A stretch of DNA of 64,000 nt from Gnetum montanum (GCA_015680685.1 MNCI01029178.1:54504-118503); one strand, 5' to 3'; shown: positions 10,400 to 21,790, counted from the stretch's first letter. Notes: generated from the letters alone by a model not told the origin. Made by a program: numbers and translations.

Positions 10400-11247
10400 T
10401 TTTTGACAGCTACACACTTTGCTCTTCTCGAAGGATCAAAGCATGTAGAACTCATGAACATTACATGCCAACATTAGAACAAGTTACCTACCGAAACTAG
10501 CATCCAACAACATGGGAAGGATTTGTAGACATCAATAAAACCCTTTCATCTTATTGCTCTATTTTCCAAAAGTTCCATATTGCTTACCATGAATTATGCA
10601 TCCTTGATGAAATACCTCCTCATGTTAAGCTCTTAACCTATGTTGAAATAGACCTTTTAGATTTTGAAAATCTTTATCCTTTTGAAATTCTCTCATGGCC
10701 ATACTATCAACTCAATGAGTATCATATGTATAAAATTAAGTTAAATCCCACCAATTTCCCTTTTACTAATTCCATATCTTTTTGATCATGGTGGGCTCAC
10801 TTTGGTCATAGTCCTATTCATATACCTAAAGGATATCCTAGAAACCTATTTCACCATCTTATAGAGAAGCATGGTGATTTTCTATATTATGGTAACGCTC
10901 AGTCAAGAGGATGACATTTCTTGCAGTAGTCTACCACACTGGTTTATTTCTTAGTGTCCTGCATCTCCAAAAAAATTGACTAGATGAATTTTTGGGAGCA
11001 TGCTTTTTACCAAGATGTCTACACCTCCAATGCCCATGACATCGTAACACACTGCCAAAAACAACATACCACACTAATGACACTAGAACTTTACAACATG
11101 AATCCATGCATTCAAGAATATTTTAGCTATGGTGGGTATGAGAAGACATTATATCTTGTCAACACTGAAGCTGACAACACCTTTGCTTTGTTTGACATGT
11201 CTTCCTCTGTAGATCAAGATGCATTTGGTCCTGATGCTACTCCATAA
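10400..11247 (+). pseudogene. unrecognised ORF downstream of the pararetroviral RNase H
   Basis: One frame stays coding-like for about 280 codons from about 10400 to the TAA at 11247, broken by only about six stops that look like mutated Gln, Trp or Arg codons. It continues as a clean ORF at 10984-11247. Segments rich in Tyr, Phe and His (FENLYPFEILSWPYYQLNEY, HFGHSPIHIPKGYPRNLF) and an acidic end (SSSVDQDAFGPDATP) are seen. I recognise no domain. Some caulimovirids encode a transactivator/inclusion-body protein after pol, so the position would allow that, but the sequence does not show it. Confidence 0.5.
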
Positions 11248-11404
11248 AGTTATGTTAGCCACCTCATCTTAATAATAATGGTGTGATAGTGATGTGTATT
11301 GTAGATAGTGGTGTCTATTGTAGCGAATATATTTTCTCTTATCTTGTAGTAGTACTAGATGAGTCATCTTGCACTAAAGAAGTGTTAAGAAGCCTTGCTT
11401 ATCC

Positions 11405-11413
11405 TATAAATAG
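11405..11413 (+). promoter_or_regulatory. TATA box in the presumed pararetroviral intergenic region
   Basis: TATAAATAG sits about 160 bp after the last ORF, in a stretch without coding, where caulimovirids keep the promoter for the pregenomic RNA. No clear tRNA-Met primer site was found downstream, so the assignment rests on position and the TATA motif only. Confidence 0.4.
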
Positions 11414-11419
11414 CTTTGT

Positions 11420-12712
11420 GAAGCACCCTTAAAGGCATCGAAGTGGAGAAACCAGAAGTAAAAAACATCGCTCTTTCTTCTATTTTGACATTTAAATGAC
11501 TCATGATAAATTTATATGATCCTGTTATGTCATAAAATTTGCTAAAGGAATTATAAATGTTAATAGGACATGTATCCAACATAACAAAAGCCAAGTAGTT
11601 GAAGTTTTGTTGATCTTGAGGATTTCTTATGAAGATAGTTGGTAGAAAATTTTCAATGAGGAATGATCTAAAGATGGAGAAGATTAATATCTCTTATATT
11701 GTAGAAATTCTCAAGGATTTTAAACTTTCTAAATTTTTTTACCTAATGATCTATATGAATCTTTATTAAAAAATATTACTTCTTGATATATCTTTCTAGA
11801 TATTATTGCATTTATTTTCCCAAATAAGGGTTCTACACTAGTGATTCATACTATCGATTTTTGCATGCTCTCTATTTCTTCCAATTTTCTTAGCTTTCCA
11901 AACTAGCCAATTTTGAAATGGTTGATAAATCATTGGATCTTAAAGTTTTCATGGATCATCAAAATACTTTTATTGCTCAACAATTAAAAGTGGATTTTGA
12001 TTCTAATTCTTTAGATTATTCTAAAATTCCTTACTAGAGTAAATTAGTATTTTTCAAAGTATTTAAAGTAAAATTGTTGGTAGCATTGACACAACCTAAA
12101 AGCATAGTCAAAAGTGCACAATGTTATTTTCTAGAGATTGATTACAATAAAGGATGATAAAATTAAAACTTAAGGTAGCTAATTAGTATTTTTTCTAATA
12201 TATTACATACTATAATATATGACGATGATTTAGTTATTATTGTTTTGAAAGTCATTTTATTGGGATTTGTCTTCTTTTTAATAAAAAAGTTGTTTATGAG
12301 AAAAAGAAATAACATTATTTTAGAAAAGAAAAATAATGGTAATTTTCAATAGAAATAATTGAAAGCTTCTCCAATAAGTTCTCAACCTTTTATTAATCCA
12401 TTTAAATTTGAGAATACTAGTAAATTTTTTATGTCCAAAAAAAATTCTTCTTTACAAAAAAAGAACTTTCTAGTAGGGACTAGTAATGAAAGTATTGTTG
12501 CAAAAGTATTTCACTTTGTGCAAAAAGAAGAGACTTATAGATAATGATTTCAATTCAAAAATTCATAAGTTATTTCCTTCTATCTCTACTTCTACTAATG
12601 TTCCAAATGTTTTCTCATTAGACAATGCTATCTCAACTATTAGTAACACTGATAGTGAGATAAATGTTAAGCTTGAAAAATTAAGAATGAGGGTCTCTTT
12701 CCTCACATTTCA
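11420..12712 (+). other. AT-rich stretch with short ORF remnants of unknown origin
   Basis: Coding-like pieces appear at about 11918-12160 (MVDKSLDLKVFMDHQNTF start) and 12359-12719 (two overlapping frames, Lys/Ser/Phe-rich). They may belong to the pararetrovirus or to the first ORF of the LINE that follows. No zinc knuckle, coat-protein motif or RRM could be made out. Confidence 0.35.
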
Positions 12713-14206
12713 ATGTTAGTTTTATCATGGAATTTTTAGTGGTCTTTTTGATAAGTCTCAAGAAAAGATTATTAGGGAGTATCTTTCAAACCAACATTTA
12801 TCTCCATATGTTCTTTTTCTTCACAAAATTATAATTTTAGTACATAATGCTAGTTTTATTGATAAATGCATTTTTAAAACTTATATTATTTTTTTCTACT
12901 CATGAACTTAACAACAAAGGTGTTGCTATTTTAGTTCATATAAATTGCACTGAAATTTTTTTGAATTTTGGCTTTGAAAACCTTGGAAGAGCTATTTGGA
13001 TTACTTGTCAAAGTGAGAAAAGAGACTTTGGACTCTATAATATTTATGCTCCTAATAAATTATAGATCTATAAAAGGTTTGGAAATATTTTCTATATTTT
13101 CCAAAAGTCTCTTAAACTACTGGGTGTGATTTTAGTATGGTTGAAAGTCATTTAGATAAAATTAATGATCCTCCTTCTAATATGTTTTCCCAAGAAAAAG
13201 AAGATTGGTGTAGTTTTGAAGAAAAATATTATCTTTATGATATTAGCTCTTTTTTTACATATCATTCAAATGAGGAGAGTTATACTTGGTGTAATTATCA
13301 CCAAGGAAATAATGGAATTTATTGTTAGCTATATAGATTTTACATCTCTAATGATTCTTTTTGGAAGCCTATCTACAAGTAAAGTTGAAGTGCATAGAGA
13401 TGTTACATTATCAGACCATTTTCCTATTAGTATTTTTTTCTTTAAGATTAATTCTTCTTCTCCAAAGGAAGAGGCTTTTTCATGAATGCTAATATGTTCA
13501 TAAGATCTAGTTAGAACAATATTTTAAAGTCTTTGTAAAATGTAGAGAAAAACCTACTAGTGATATTGGTTGAATTGATTAGTGGTAGAAAACTACTTGT
13601 AGAGTTAGAAATTATGCAAGGTGATTTGAAAAGTAATTTGCTAAGATAACGGGTCAAGTTGAAGAGTTTGCAAAATTTGTTAAGTAAATACAAATTCTTA
13701 TAAACCAGTGTCCCATTGATTTTGAAACTCAAAAATCCTTAATTAAGGCTTATTATGTTAAATAATGTTGCAGTGTTTTTGAAGCTAAAGGGGATATCAC
13801 CAAAAGTCACATATTCTAACTAAAAATTAAAAATGAACCTTATAAAGAATTTTAAAATTTTTTAAAGGAAAAGATTAAACACCTAAACTAGAATTACTTT
13901 ATATAAATGATTCCATCATTATAGATCCTAATACTATTAATAGCTTTTTAGCAAATTATTTTTCTTAAAGTTTTAGCTAAGAAACCTTCGAGGCCTTTAG
14001 TACACATATTCTTTGCCTTATAATAGAAGTACATCAAAGTATTCTTGAATTAGAAATTATAGTGAAAGAAATCAAAGTAGTGACTTTTAGTGTAGCATAT
14101 AGTAATGCTTCAAGTTTTGATGGTTTTTTGTTTGAATTTTTTAAAAAACATTGGGACATTATTAGAGATAATCTTCTTCATTTTTTAAGAAGCTATTTGA
14201 AGAGTC
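12713..14206 (+). pseudogene. LINE (L1-type) ORF2: endonuclease and start of RT
   Basis: From an ATG at 12713 the reading VLSWNF matches the start of an AP-type LINE endonuclease. In shifting frames come GVAILVH, the GLYNIYAPN block, YTWCNYHQGNNGIYC with the following R.YRFYIS, and SDHFPIS at about 13411-13431 (the catalytic Ser-Asp-His end of the domain). The linker then leads to the first RT block, FDGFLFEFFKKHWDII (about 14116-14160). Reading stops at about 14206, where the Athila-2 LTR begins, so the rest of the RT and the 3' end are lost. Several frameshifts and stops make it non-functional. The endonuclease would nick target DNA for target-primed reverse transcription. Confidence 0.72.
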
Positions 14207-15072
14207 ATAATTAGATAGGCTACATTGACAAACATGCATCAATGTAGCCCCATCAACATATCCCTATTGATGCATAGTTAGATGTGTTAATGTTGACATA
14301 GGTAATGCCTATATAAATGCGCTTACCACTCACATTTATGACAACTTAGAATTCATAGCATAGCCAAGTTCTTGTAGTTCCTCCTCTCCAAAGTTAGAAT
14401 ATGTTTCCTCTGAGTGTTTGCAATGTGGATTTAAGAGATTGTATGGTGCTTTATTCAAGTTCCTATGTATCTAAACACATTGGCATAAATGATAATAAAT
14501 TTGAGACTTTATACATTCATTGTAGCAATTAGATTAGTTTACTCTTTATATTTAGCACTTTACTTTCCATGCAATTTACATCTATGCCTTTAAATAATTA
14601 ATGCAACTAATCATAAATATGTGAGTATGACGACTTCAAGCATAATGTATTGTGCTTGGTAATCCTAATAGTGGATATTTGGTAAGCTCAATAATAGCCA
14701 CTGGATAATCCAATAGTGTTAATATGAGTTTGGGATGTGTATGGAAAGTCAGAATGGTTACTCTACATTAGGATAGTTAGTGATTAGATTAGGTAATTAG
14801 TTAGATCATTAATTGTTAAATCTTCATCCTCTTACCTAGCCATTAGAATAAAAAATATAAAAAATATATACATCATGCACCTTAACTTACATTTAAATAT
14901 ACATATTGATATCATAAGTGTGAGTTAGGAAGACAATGATCATACAACTCCACGATTCACTATTTAGGACTATAGGAAAACTTAGGAGACAAAGTCTATG
15001 GAATTTGACTAGATTGCTAGTGACCACTTGTGATTTGTATGATTGGGTGTAGGGGATACCCAACACTGATCA
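14207..15072 (+). repeat. Athila-2 5' LTR
   Basis: It ends in ACTGATCA directly before the PBS, and the end (GGGTGTAGGGGATACC) resembles the other Athila LTR ends. The start is approximate: the LINE reading frame ends near 14206. A 9-bp inverted repeat (TGCATCAAT 14235-14243, ATTGATGCA 14266-14274) lies in U3 and a TATA box (TATATAAAT) at 14310-14318. Confidence 0.75.
14310..14318 (+). promoter_or_regulatory. TATA box of the Athila-2 LTR
   Basis: TATATAAAT within GCCTATATAAATGCGC, about 100 bp into the LTR, after the U3 inverted repeat. The position suits an LTR promoter. Confidence 0.55.
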
Positions 15073-15073
15073 T

Positions 15074-15090
15074 TGGTGTTGTTGTTGGAA
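15074..15090 (+). promoter_or_regulatory. Athila-2 primer-binding site (tRNA-Asp type)
   Basis: TGGTGTTGTTGTTGGAA aligns to TGGCGCCGTTGCCGGGG with 10 of 17 identities. All seven differences are C-to-T or G-to-A, as expected from decay of a methylated site. Confidence 0.7.
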
Positions 15091-15112
15091 ACTTAGTTTA
15101 GATAAGAGGGAT

Positions 15113-15221
15113 GATTAGGAATAGACTATGAATTTATATAAAGACATTGTAAAGATAAAACAACANCTGATTAGGAGTAGACTATGAATTTATATAAAGA
15201 CATTGTAAAGATAAAACAACA
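15113..15221 (+). repeat. tandem copy of about 53 bp around an N
   Basis: The segment GATTAGGAATAGACTATG... up to AAACAACA occurs twice in a row, separated by an ambiguous base at 15166. The near-identity of the two copies suggests an assembly join rather than a biological duplication. Confidence 0.7.
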
Positions 15222-15317
15222 AGGATCTACTTTCATCCAAAAAGGAAAATAATTAAAGAATTAAAATATCACAGGCATACTAATTATATATTACTAACAT
15301 GGCTTTGTCTCATAGGA

Positions 15318-17070
15318 ATGAATCTTCGCCACATAGAAGTGAATCTAGTGAATGATAAGAGGCACCAAAGAAGCCCTAACAACTTGGAGTTGTCTATGTT
15401 CATTTGGATTCTTACAATTCAAATTTCACTTTCTCCCTTCATCAAGATGAATAGCTACATTGGAGGGACATGGAAGGTAGCATTTTGTTACCTCTCGATA
15501 TTGATTCCCACCATGTTGATGGCCAATCTTATTAGATTTAGCATTTTAACTCTCAACCTTGAGTATGAGGTCCTAGACCATACATACAAGGATTATCAGC
15601 TTATGAATGTCCATATCAAGAAATATCAACACATGGAAGTGTGTTATAAGGCCTCTAAGAGCAAAGGATTCCCAACATTATCATTTTTACAAATGTGAAA
15701 GGAGGGTCTAGATTTCTTTCAAGGCTCTCCCAATTTATAAACTCACCTCCTTTAAATGAGAATAACATCCTTCAGAAATGGTTGTAGTCCACATTGGAAA
15801 ACAACCAAGAAGAAGGAAGAATAGGGTCAAGAGCCCGATAGACATCAAGGGTGAGGTCCAATAGTTTTTCCTCTAACAACAAGAATTAAAAAAAGACAAT
15901 TGAAGGGAATGAGGAAGGGACCATAGAAGAAGGACTGGTAGGCATCATTCTCCTAGTTATCCTTCTTCTTCGCACTCATCATCCTCTTTGTCATCAAGCT
16001 CTGATAAGAGGACCTATGGATGAGATAGAAGGAGGAGTAGTTAGGACCAAAATGGATATGAACAAAGATCTAGCCAAGTTGATCAAGACTAGAGGCATAC
16101 AAAACCATAAGGAGAAGAAAAGCACCACTAGGAATGAAGGCACCACAAGATTCATCATAGGCATCATAGTCATGAAATTGGCCATTGTGAATAAAATGAC
16201 TATGATGAGCCTTTGTTGGCTACTAGAAACATGATCAACATTTTAGAGGTAATGATATTTTCCACAAGGCATAAAAAAGATAGCAATATTAAGAGGCTAA
16301 ATATGAATAATATCCCTAGGTTTAAAGGGGGTATAACAAAAATCCAAAAAATCATCTACAAGCTTTTCATGATGTATGTGCCTTGTAGAACATAGAAAAT
16401 GAATGGAAAAAACTTAAATCATTTCAAAGGACACTCATCAAAAAAGTAAAAAGTTAGTACTAGTTCTTGGAACTAGAATTTATTTGTCAATGGGATACCA
16501 TATTGAAATTATTCAACAATAAATACCAAACGTATTCCAAAGTGTCTAACTTGTAGAGGTAGATTCAATGATGGAAAAAATGAAATCATGAGTCCTTGTA
16601 TGTAGCCTTGGACAAGTTCTACTCTCTATTGCACTAGTGCCTAGGCCATGGGTACTCTCAAAGAAAACAAATCTACCATATCATAGATGGATTATTGAAT
16701 GAGATAAGGAAACCCTTGGCATCTATGCTTAAGGAAAACTCTTTGAAATGAGGGCCCATTAGATTTAAAGGCTGATTGAACAAGTGGCCAAAGAAGAAGG
16801 GGAGCTAAGAAACTTGAGAGTGCAAAAAAGTATAATAGGGCCTCTCCATTCACAAAAGGGAGGTGTGTTTCTATAATTCAAAGGGGGAAGCATCGCTTGA
16901 TGAAGTGGTGTAGAGGTAAACCTTGTGAATACAAAAATATATCATTAAAATATTAGCTAAGATTAATAAAATGTGGGACTTCTTAGATGAGAAGTTTCAA
17001 ACAGCTCTTAAAATTGCAAAAGAAAGAGTAGAGCAAGGGAATAGTGGTCAATAAAGAAGGATATAGAAAA
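15318..17070 (+). pseudogene. Athila-2 gag, broken
   Basis: Open pieces at 15318-15698 and 16016-16395 are followed by a strongly decayed Gag core. Its readable blocks (FNNKYQTYSKVSNL, YHIIDGLLNEIR, about 16500-16710) align with Athila-1 Gag. A His/Ser/Arg-rich N-terminal region (about 15900-16100) corresponds to the same region of Athila-3. Stops occur every few dozen codons. Confidence 0.7.
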
Positions 17071-17143
17071 GGGCTACCATTAGCAAAAGAGTAAAGTTAC
17101 AACAATCAAAGAGGTTGTAGATTCCCAAATGAATGATGATAGA

Positions 17144-17180
17144 TGTAATATTTGCCAATATGAACATCTTAAGGGATGTT
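17144..17180 (+). pseudogene. Athila-2 gag zinc knuckle
   Basis: The residues CNICQYEHLKGC give Cys-X2-Cys-X3-His-X3-Cys. The equivalent in Athila-3 is CHICQYKHSKGY, with the last Cys changed to Tyr. The short spacing before His is usual for Athila-type Gag. The knuckle would bind element RNA. Confidence 0.65.
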
Positions 17181-17772
17181 ATCTAGTGCTGTCACATCTA
17201 CAGGAATATGGGGTATATGCATTAAATCCCAACTTTGCAAAATGGAAAACACCTAAATGGTTGCCTTACCCATAAGGCAACTATAGGCAGTAATTTCACC
17301 AACCAACATATTATTTGAGTGGAGCACCTCCTCAACCTTAGGAGCAATACCGGTAGTGCCAAAATCCATAGTTATGGGGAAGGCACCATAATAGTGGTAG
17401 TATCCTTACAAGTAGCTAGACCATTATGGATATTATGTTCAACAACCTATATCCCCTTGTAACTCATCTAGCCACGCCTCCTTTTCTCATCATTATTATC
17501 CTCTAGAATATTATAGAGCATCTTCTTTAAGAGGAGAGTCTCCTTTTCCTTTTCCTCCTCTATATCCCTTAGTAGCCCCTAAACCATTAACTATGATACC
17601 CTTGCCACTTTCTCCACCCATGTAGGAGAAAATTCCATGGCAACCATAGTAGCAAAACATCATGAGGGTAGTAAACTTACAACCAGATATTAATTTGAGT
17701 GGTTTTGAATAGAAACCTTGCAGGAGATAATTCTTTAGAATGAATAGTTATAAAGAATTCTCATAGACACCC

Positions 17773-18255
17773 ATGGCTGTTAACCTTGCCTCATCTACCT
17801 CTCAAAGTACCAATGAGTTGCATTCAAACCAAAAGTCCTCCAATGTTCACACTATCATGTTAACCCATGTGGTCATAGAATGGATAAAGGTTGGTCACCT
17901 TTCTAGGAAGCGATCTAATCTTGGAAGTCCCCTTATCTATTTACAAATTATAGCGAATGATCCATGTAAGGCTCTATTGGATTCATGTTCTAGGGTAAAC
18001 TTAATCTCCCAAGAAATGTACAAGATCTAGAACCTAACTCCTCTCAAAAAGAGTAATATCAGGCTAGAACTTATAGATCATTCCATCACTGTTCCTTTGG
18101 AGCTAGGAAAGGACATCTTGAACACCATTTGTGAGTGGTCATATTCTATAGATTTCCTTGTAATTCAGGTAGATAATTGTAATGGGGACTTTCCTATCAT
18201 TATGGGAAGGGCTTGAATAAGTACCATAGAAGCCAAGATGGAGATTAAAGACCTT
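17773..18255 (+). pseudogene. Athila-2 aspartic protease, broken
   Basis: The segment CKALLDSCSRVNLIS holds the active-site Asp, with the usual Asp-Ser-Gly changed to Asp-Ser-Cys. A flap region and IDFLVIQVDN follow, and FPIIMGRA is the second conserved block. The first part is open at 17773-18030. A TAG and later stops break the rest. It lies between gag and RT as in Athila. Confidence 0.72.
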
Positions 18256-18689
18256 TTTTTTTTTGGAAATATCCAAAGAAAATGAATTTGGTAAAATGGA
18301 AAAGAATAGAGTTTAGTGCATTACATATAGTGACACAAGGTGCCATTATATGCAAAAAATATGAATACTCAAAGGCACATCTATTCAAGCATGCAACTAG
18401 TGTGTTGAAATAATAGTCATTCAAAAGTGACTATATGTAGCAGCCATGAAGCAGGAAGGTATCCAATGACTAACATTAAAACATCAAGCTGAATCCACAA
18501 TATGCATGGAGCCATTAGAGAGCCTCACAAGTGCCTACATTGAGAAAATTGATGAAATGGAGCAACTCCATAGTTAGCTCTTCCACATGCATAATGAAAT
18601 GGATTAAAAAGAGTTGTAAATCCTAGATCACTTCAAGAGAGAGCCCCTTAAATTGAAAAATTTATGGGTAACTCTAGAATATGCTTTCC

Positions 18690-19632
18690 TTAACAATGGT
18701 AAGCCAGTAATCATTAATGTTAATCTTTCTCAAGATCAGAAAAAGAAGCTACTGAAAGTAATGAACATATGGTCAACAACCTTTTCTTGGTCATGTCTTG
18801 TACCAATAGGGATAGATCCATAGATATGCTACCACCACATCTATACAAACTCTTCCAACAAGCCAAAGAGGCAACCATAGAGAAGATTAAATCCAAAACG
18901 TAAGAAAGATGTTAAGGAAGAAGTAGAACAATTTCTTAAGACTAGGTTCATATATCCAATTGCGGATAGTGAATCGATTAGTTCACTCATGATTGTAGCT
19001 AAGAAAAGAGGAAAGTGGAGAATCTACATAGATTTCATGTTGTTGAATATGGAAACTTTCAAAGATAATTTTTTGTTATCATTTGTAATCCAAGTATTGT
19101 ATACCATTACAGGAAATTGCTACTATAGCTTTTTGGGTGATTATAGTGGCTATAACCAAATCTAGATCATGCTAGAGGATTAGACCAAAATAATTTTCAC
19201 AAGTCCCTGGGAGACTTTTGCATATAGAAAGATATCCTTTGGCCTATGTGATGCTCTTGCTACTTTCCAAAACTTGGTGCTTAGCATCTTTCAATAGAAA
19301 ATTGGTAGTGGGATAGAAGTCTTCATGGATGACTTCTCTACCTATGGCACCACTTTTGTGAAAGCCTTGGACCATCTTAGGTAACTACTTCAATGATGCA
19401 TGAAGACTAATTTGAAGCTTAACTAGCAGAAAAGCCACTTGATAGTCCAAGAAGACATAGTTTTAGGACACTAAATTTTAGAGAAAGGGATCAAGGTGGA
19501 CCTAAAAAAATACAAGTCATCCAAGGAATTACCAGACAGCCTAAACTGGTGAAATATGTAAGGTAATTTCGTAGGCATATTGGTTATTATTGGTGTTTCA
19601 TCAAGAACTCTTAAGAGTTGCTAAGCCATTGG
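18690..19632 (+). pseudogene. Athila-2 reverse transcriptase, broken
   Basis: Blocks in order are RRLNPKRKKDVKEEV-type N-terminus, FIYPIADSESISSLMIVAKK, WRIYIDF, KISFGLCDALATFQNLVLSI and the catalytic box FMDD at 19322-19333 (intact). Later come LGH and the connection region. The FMDDFSTYG form and the RKM.FGLC.A..TFQ block are Athila marks. Many Gln/Trp codons have become stops. The frame runs exactly into the solo LTR at 19633. Confidence 0.82.
19628..19632 (+). repeat. target-site duplication ATTGG, left copy
   Basis: ATTGG precedes the solo LTR and recurs directly after it at 21300-21304. Removing the insert and one copy restores the continuous pol reading PLVKLIKKDVPFN. Confidence 0.85.
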
Positions 19633-21299
19633 TGAAACCCCACCAAATCTAGACTATAGCATCCTGACTTCAAAATTTTTCTAAGTGTTAGGTCTATGTT
19701 CTCCACTGCCATCAAGTGTAGTCAGCCTCTCATGGAGAGCATAGTCAACATAGAGGATATTTTCTAGTAAATTTTAAGTGTTGACACTACGCTCTCAACT
19801 TCCATAGAGCGTAATCAACCTCTTGTGGAGAGCATAGTTAATAGGAAGGAAATTTTGTAGTTTTCCCCAAGTGTTAGCACAAAGCCAGTTGTAACAAACA
19901 TTTCTAAGTGTTGGGACTATGCTCTCCACTACCATAGAGTGTAGTCACCCTCCAATGGAGAGCGTAGTTAGAAAAAGGGTAGGTTTCCACAAGTTTTGAC
20001 AAGTCCCAGGACCATGCTCACCCCTAGTTGGGAGTGTAGTCAGCCTTCCATGGAAACTATAGTCTACAGGAAGTTCATTTTTTCTCGAATTGCCTCAACA
20101 CTGAGACTACACTCTTCCCCAATCTAGAGTGTAGTCACTTTAGTGGAGAGTGTAGTCAACCACAACTACCTCCAATGGCCTCGATAGCATAGCAATGATG
20201 CCTAACTTAGCTCTAAGATGTAGTCCACTCATCCTCAACAAGCATAGTCACCAAAATGCCTCTCTTTGTACCCTATTTTGCCCCCAAAATTGACACTAAG
20301 ATTGACCCCATGCAAAGTAGTGGAGAGCATAGGCCCACAAAGCATAGTATCTAATTTTCATTTTTGTAGATTTCAGGTACGTTGGGGTTCCTTTAGCCCA
20401 CACATGCATCCAACAGTGTAGTTCTGGCAACATAGTTACAGTTTTGTAGTCTTGCAAAGTTTTGCACAACACTACAAAGCACATCGCCACTAGCCTTGTG
20501 GAGAGCGTAGTCTCAATTGTTTCCTTTACCATGTGGTATCCATGTTACATTTTACACTAATCATAGGCCTATAAATATCCTCATCCTCGATGATTTTATG
20601 GTTGAAAATTTTAAGAATTGGAAAACTTGGCAAAATCAAGAGGCGCTTGGACAGAGAGACTCGAAAGCACATTGGAAAAGTTGCAAACCATTGTAGTCCA
20701 CCATTGTAGCCTACCGTGCACCATGATAGCCAACCCTATAGGTGCAAACACCTCAGCAAGTTCCAATCTTCATAACTAGATAGGTCCAAGGTTATGACTA
20801 TGCTATCCACTATGCCTGTTGTACACCATGTACCTTCTCATTCCTTTTGGTGTTAACTACGATCAACCCCATTTGGGATGGTGTTCTACTCTTCTCTCTT
20901 TCTTTCTTTTCATTTTTAGCATTTTATTTCATATTTTTCTTTTTTTTTTACATAGCCATGCTCAAAACTATGCTTGGGAAGCAATCTTCATGCTTTGACA
21001 CCATCCATTTTGTTGAAACCTTTTACTATGCTTGCCCCTTCAAGCACCATTAACTACACTCAACTATACTTGACACCATTAACACCATCAACACTGATCA
21101 CACACTTAGCACCATTTTGCATTAGCATCATGGCTAACCATGCTACACCTTGGTTACATTTGGTAAGTCCTTGTTTGATCAACAAGATTATTTAGGATGC
21201 CTTGTCTCCACCTCCAGCAAGCCCTCATGCGGACTCAAGGTTAGGAATGTGTGCCCATCGACCTTGGTGTTCTAGCCATTAATATTTTTAGTCACCATA
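19633..21299 (+). repeat. solo LTR (family B) inserted in Athila-2 pol
   Basis: 1,667 bp beginning TGAAACCCC and ending CACCATA (probably from CA by C-to-T), flanked by ATTGG on both sides. No internal coding region is present, so this is a solo LTR left by recombination. The start resembles the Tat-X and Tat-Y LTR starts (TGAAACACC), and a segment near the end (GGTAAGTC...TTAGGATGCC) recurs in them, so the family is probably Tat-related. A truncated second copy lies at 27297-28112. Confidence 0.87.
19690..20180 (+). repeat. U3 inverted-repeat modules in the solo LTR
   Basis: Five modules about 90-130 bp apart each hold arms of the form CTATGCTCTCCA and TGGAGAGCATAG around a GTAGTCA core. 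In the first module the arms are 19694-19705 and 19733-19744 (11 of 12 pairs). Each module opens with AAGTGTT or a decayed form. Confidence 0.75.
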
Positions 21300-21304
21300 A
21301 TTGG
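21300..21304 (+). repeat. target-site duplication ATTGG, right copy
   Basis: Direct copy of 19628-19632. Athila-2 pol resumes here in the correct frame. Confidence 0.85.
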
Positions 21305-21790
21305 TAAAGCTAATAAAGAAGGATGTACCCTTCAATTGAACCAAGGAATGAAATTTAGCATTCCAAAAGTTAAAGAAAAAGCTTGTAGAGACTCCCATTC
21401 TACATGATCTAGATTGGTTTAGATCCTTCCACATCATGACAGATGCATCCAATTATGCATTTGAGGCCATGCTTACACAATTAGACAATCAAAAATGTCC
21501 TTATTACATTTGTTGTGCAAAATCCATAATTGAATTACACCATCATGGAGAAGGAGCTTATGATGGTGGTGTACACCTTAGAGAAATTCAGGCATTATGT
21601 GCTTGGATATTAGATATTTGTGCACATAGACCATAGTGCCATTTGGTTCCTAATGAATAAGTTAGTAATGAACCCCCATGTCATATGGTGGTTGTTGATT
21701 CTACAAAAGTTTGATCTCACAGTGGTAGATAGAAAGGGAGTTGAGAACATGGTGGCTAGTCACTTGTCTTGATTACAATGGGATAGAAAA
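21305..21790 (+). pseudogene. Athila-2 RNase H, broken
   Basis: KDVPFN and FQKLKKKLVETPIL connect RT to RNase H. HIMTDASNYAFEAMLTQLDN (from 21430) carries the first catalytic Asp. The domain end is in shifted frames (VENMVASHLS-like near 21750). Stops and frameshifts are present. Confidence 0.75.

Larger units (their letters stand above)
8317..11900 (+). mobile_element. endogenous caulimovirid (pararetrovirus) remnant
   Basis: Immediately after the Athila-1 LTR, plus-strand coding remnants follow in the order aspartic protease, reverse transcriptase, RNase H, then an unknown ORF and a non-coding stretch with a TATA box. No integrase, LTR or chromodomain is seen. The RT and RNase H read like Caulimoviridae rather than Ty3/gypsy. 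Examples are the EWMVLPFG-type block, the LGLEITQG...LQTHILE region and the GKHNCLVDFLTKEF end. Numerous stops and several frameshifts make it non-functional. Left and right limits are uncertain. Endogenous caulimovirids are known from many vascular plants, including conifers. Confidence 0.82.
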
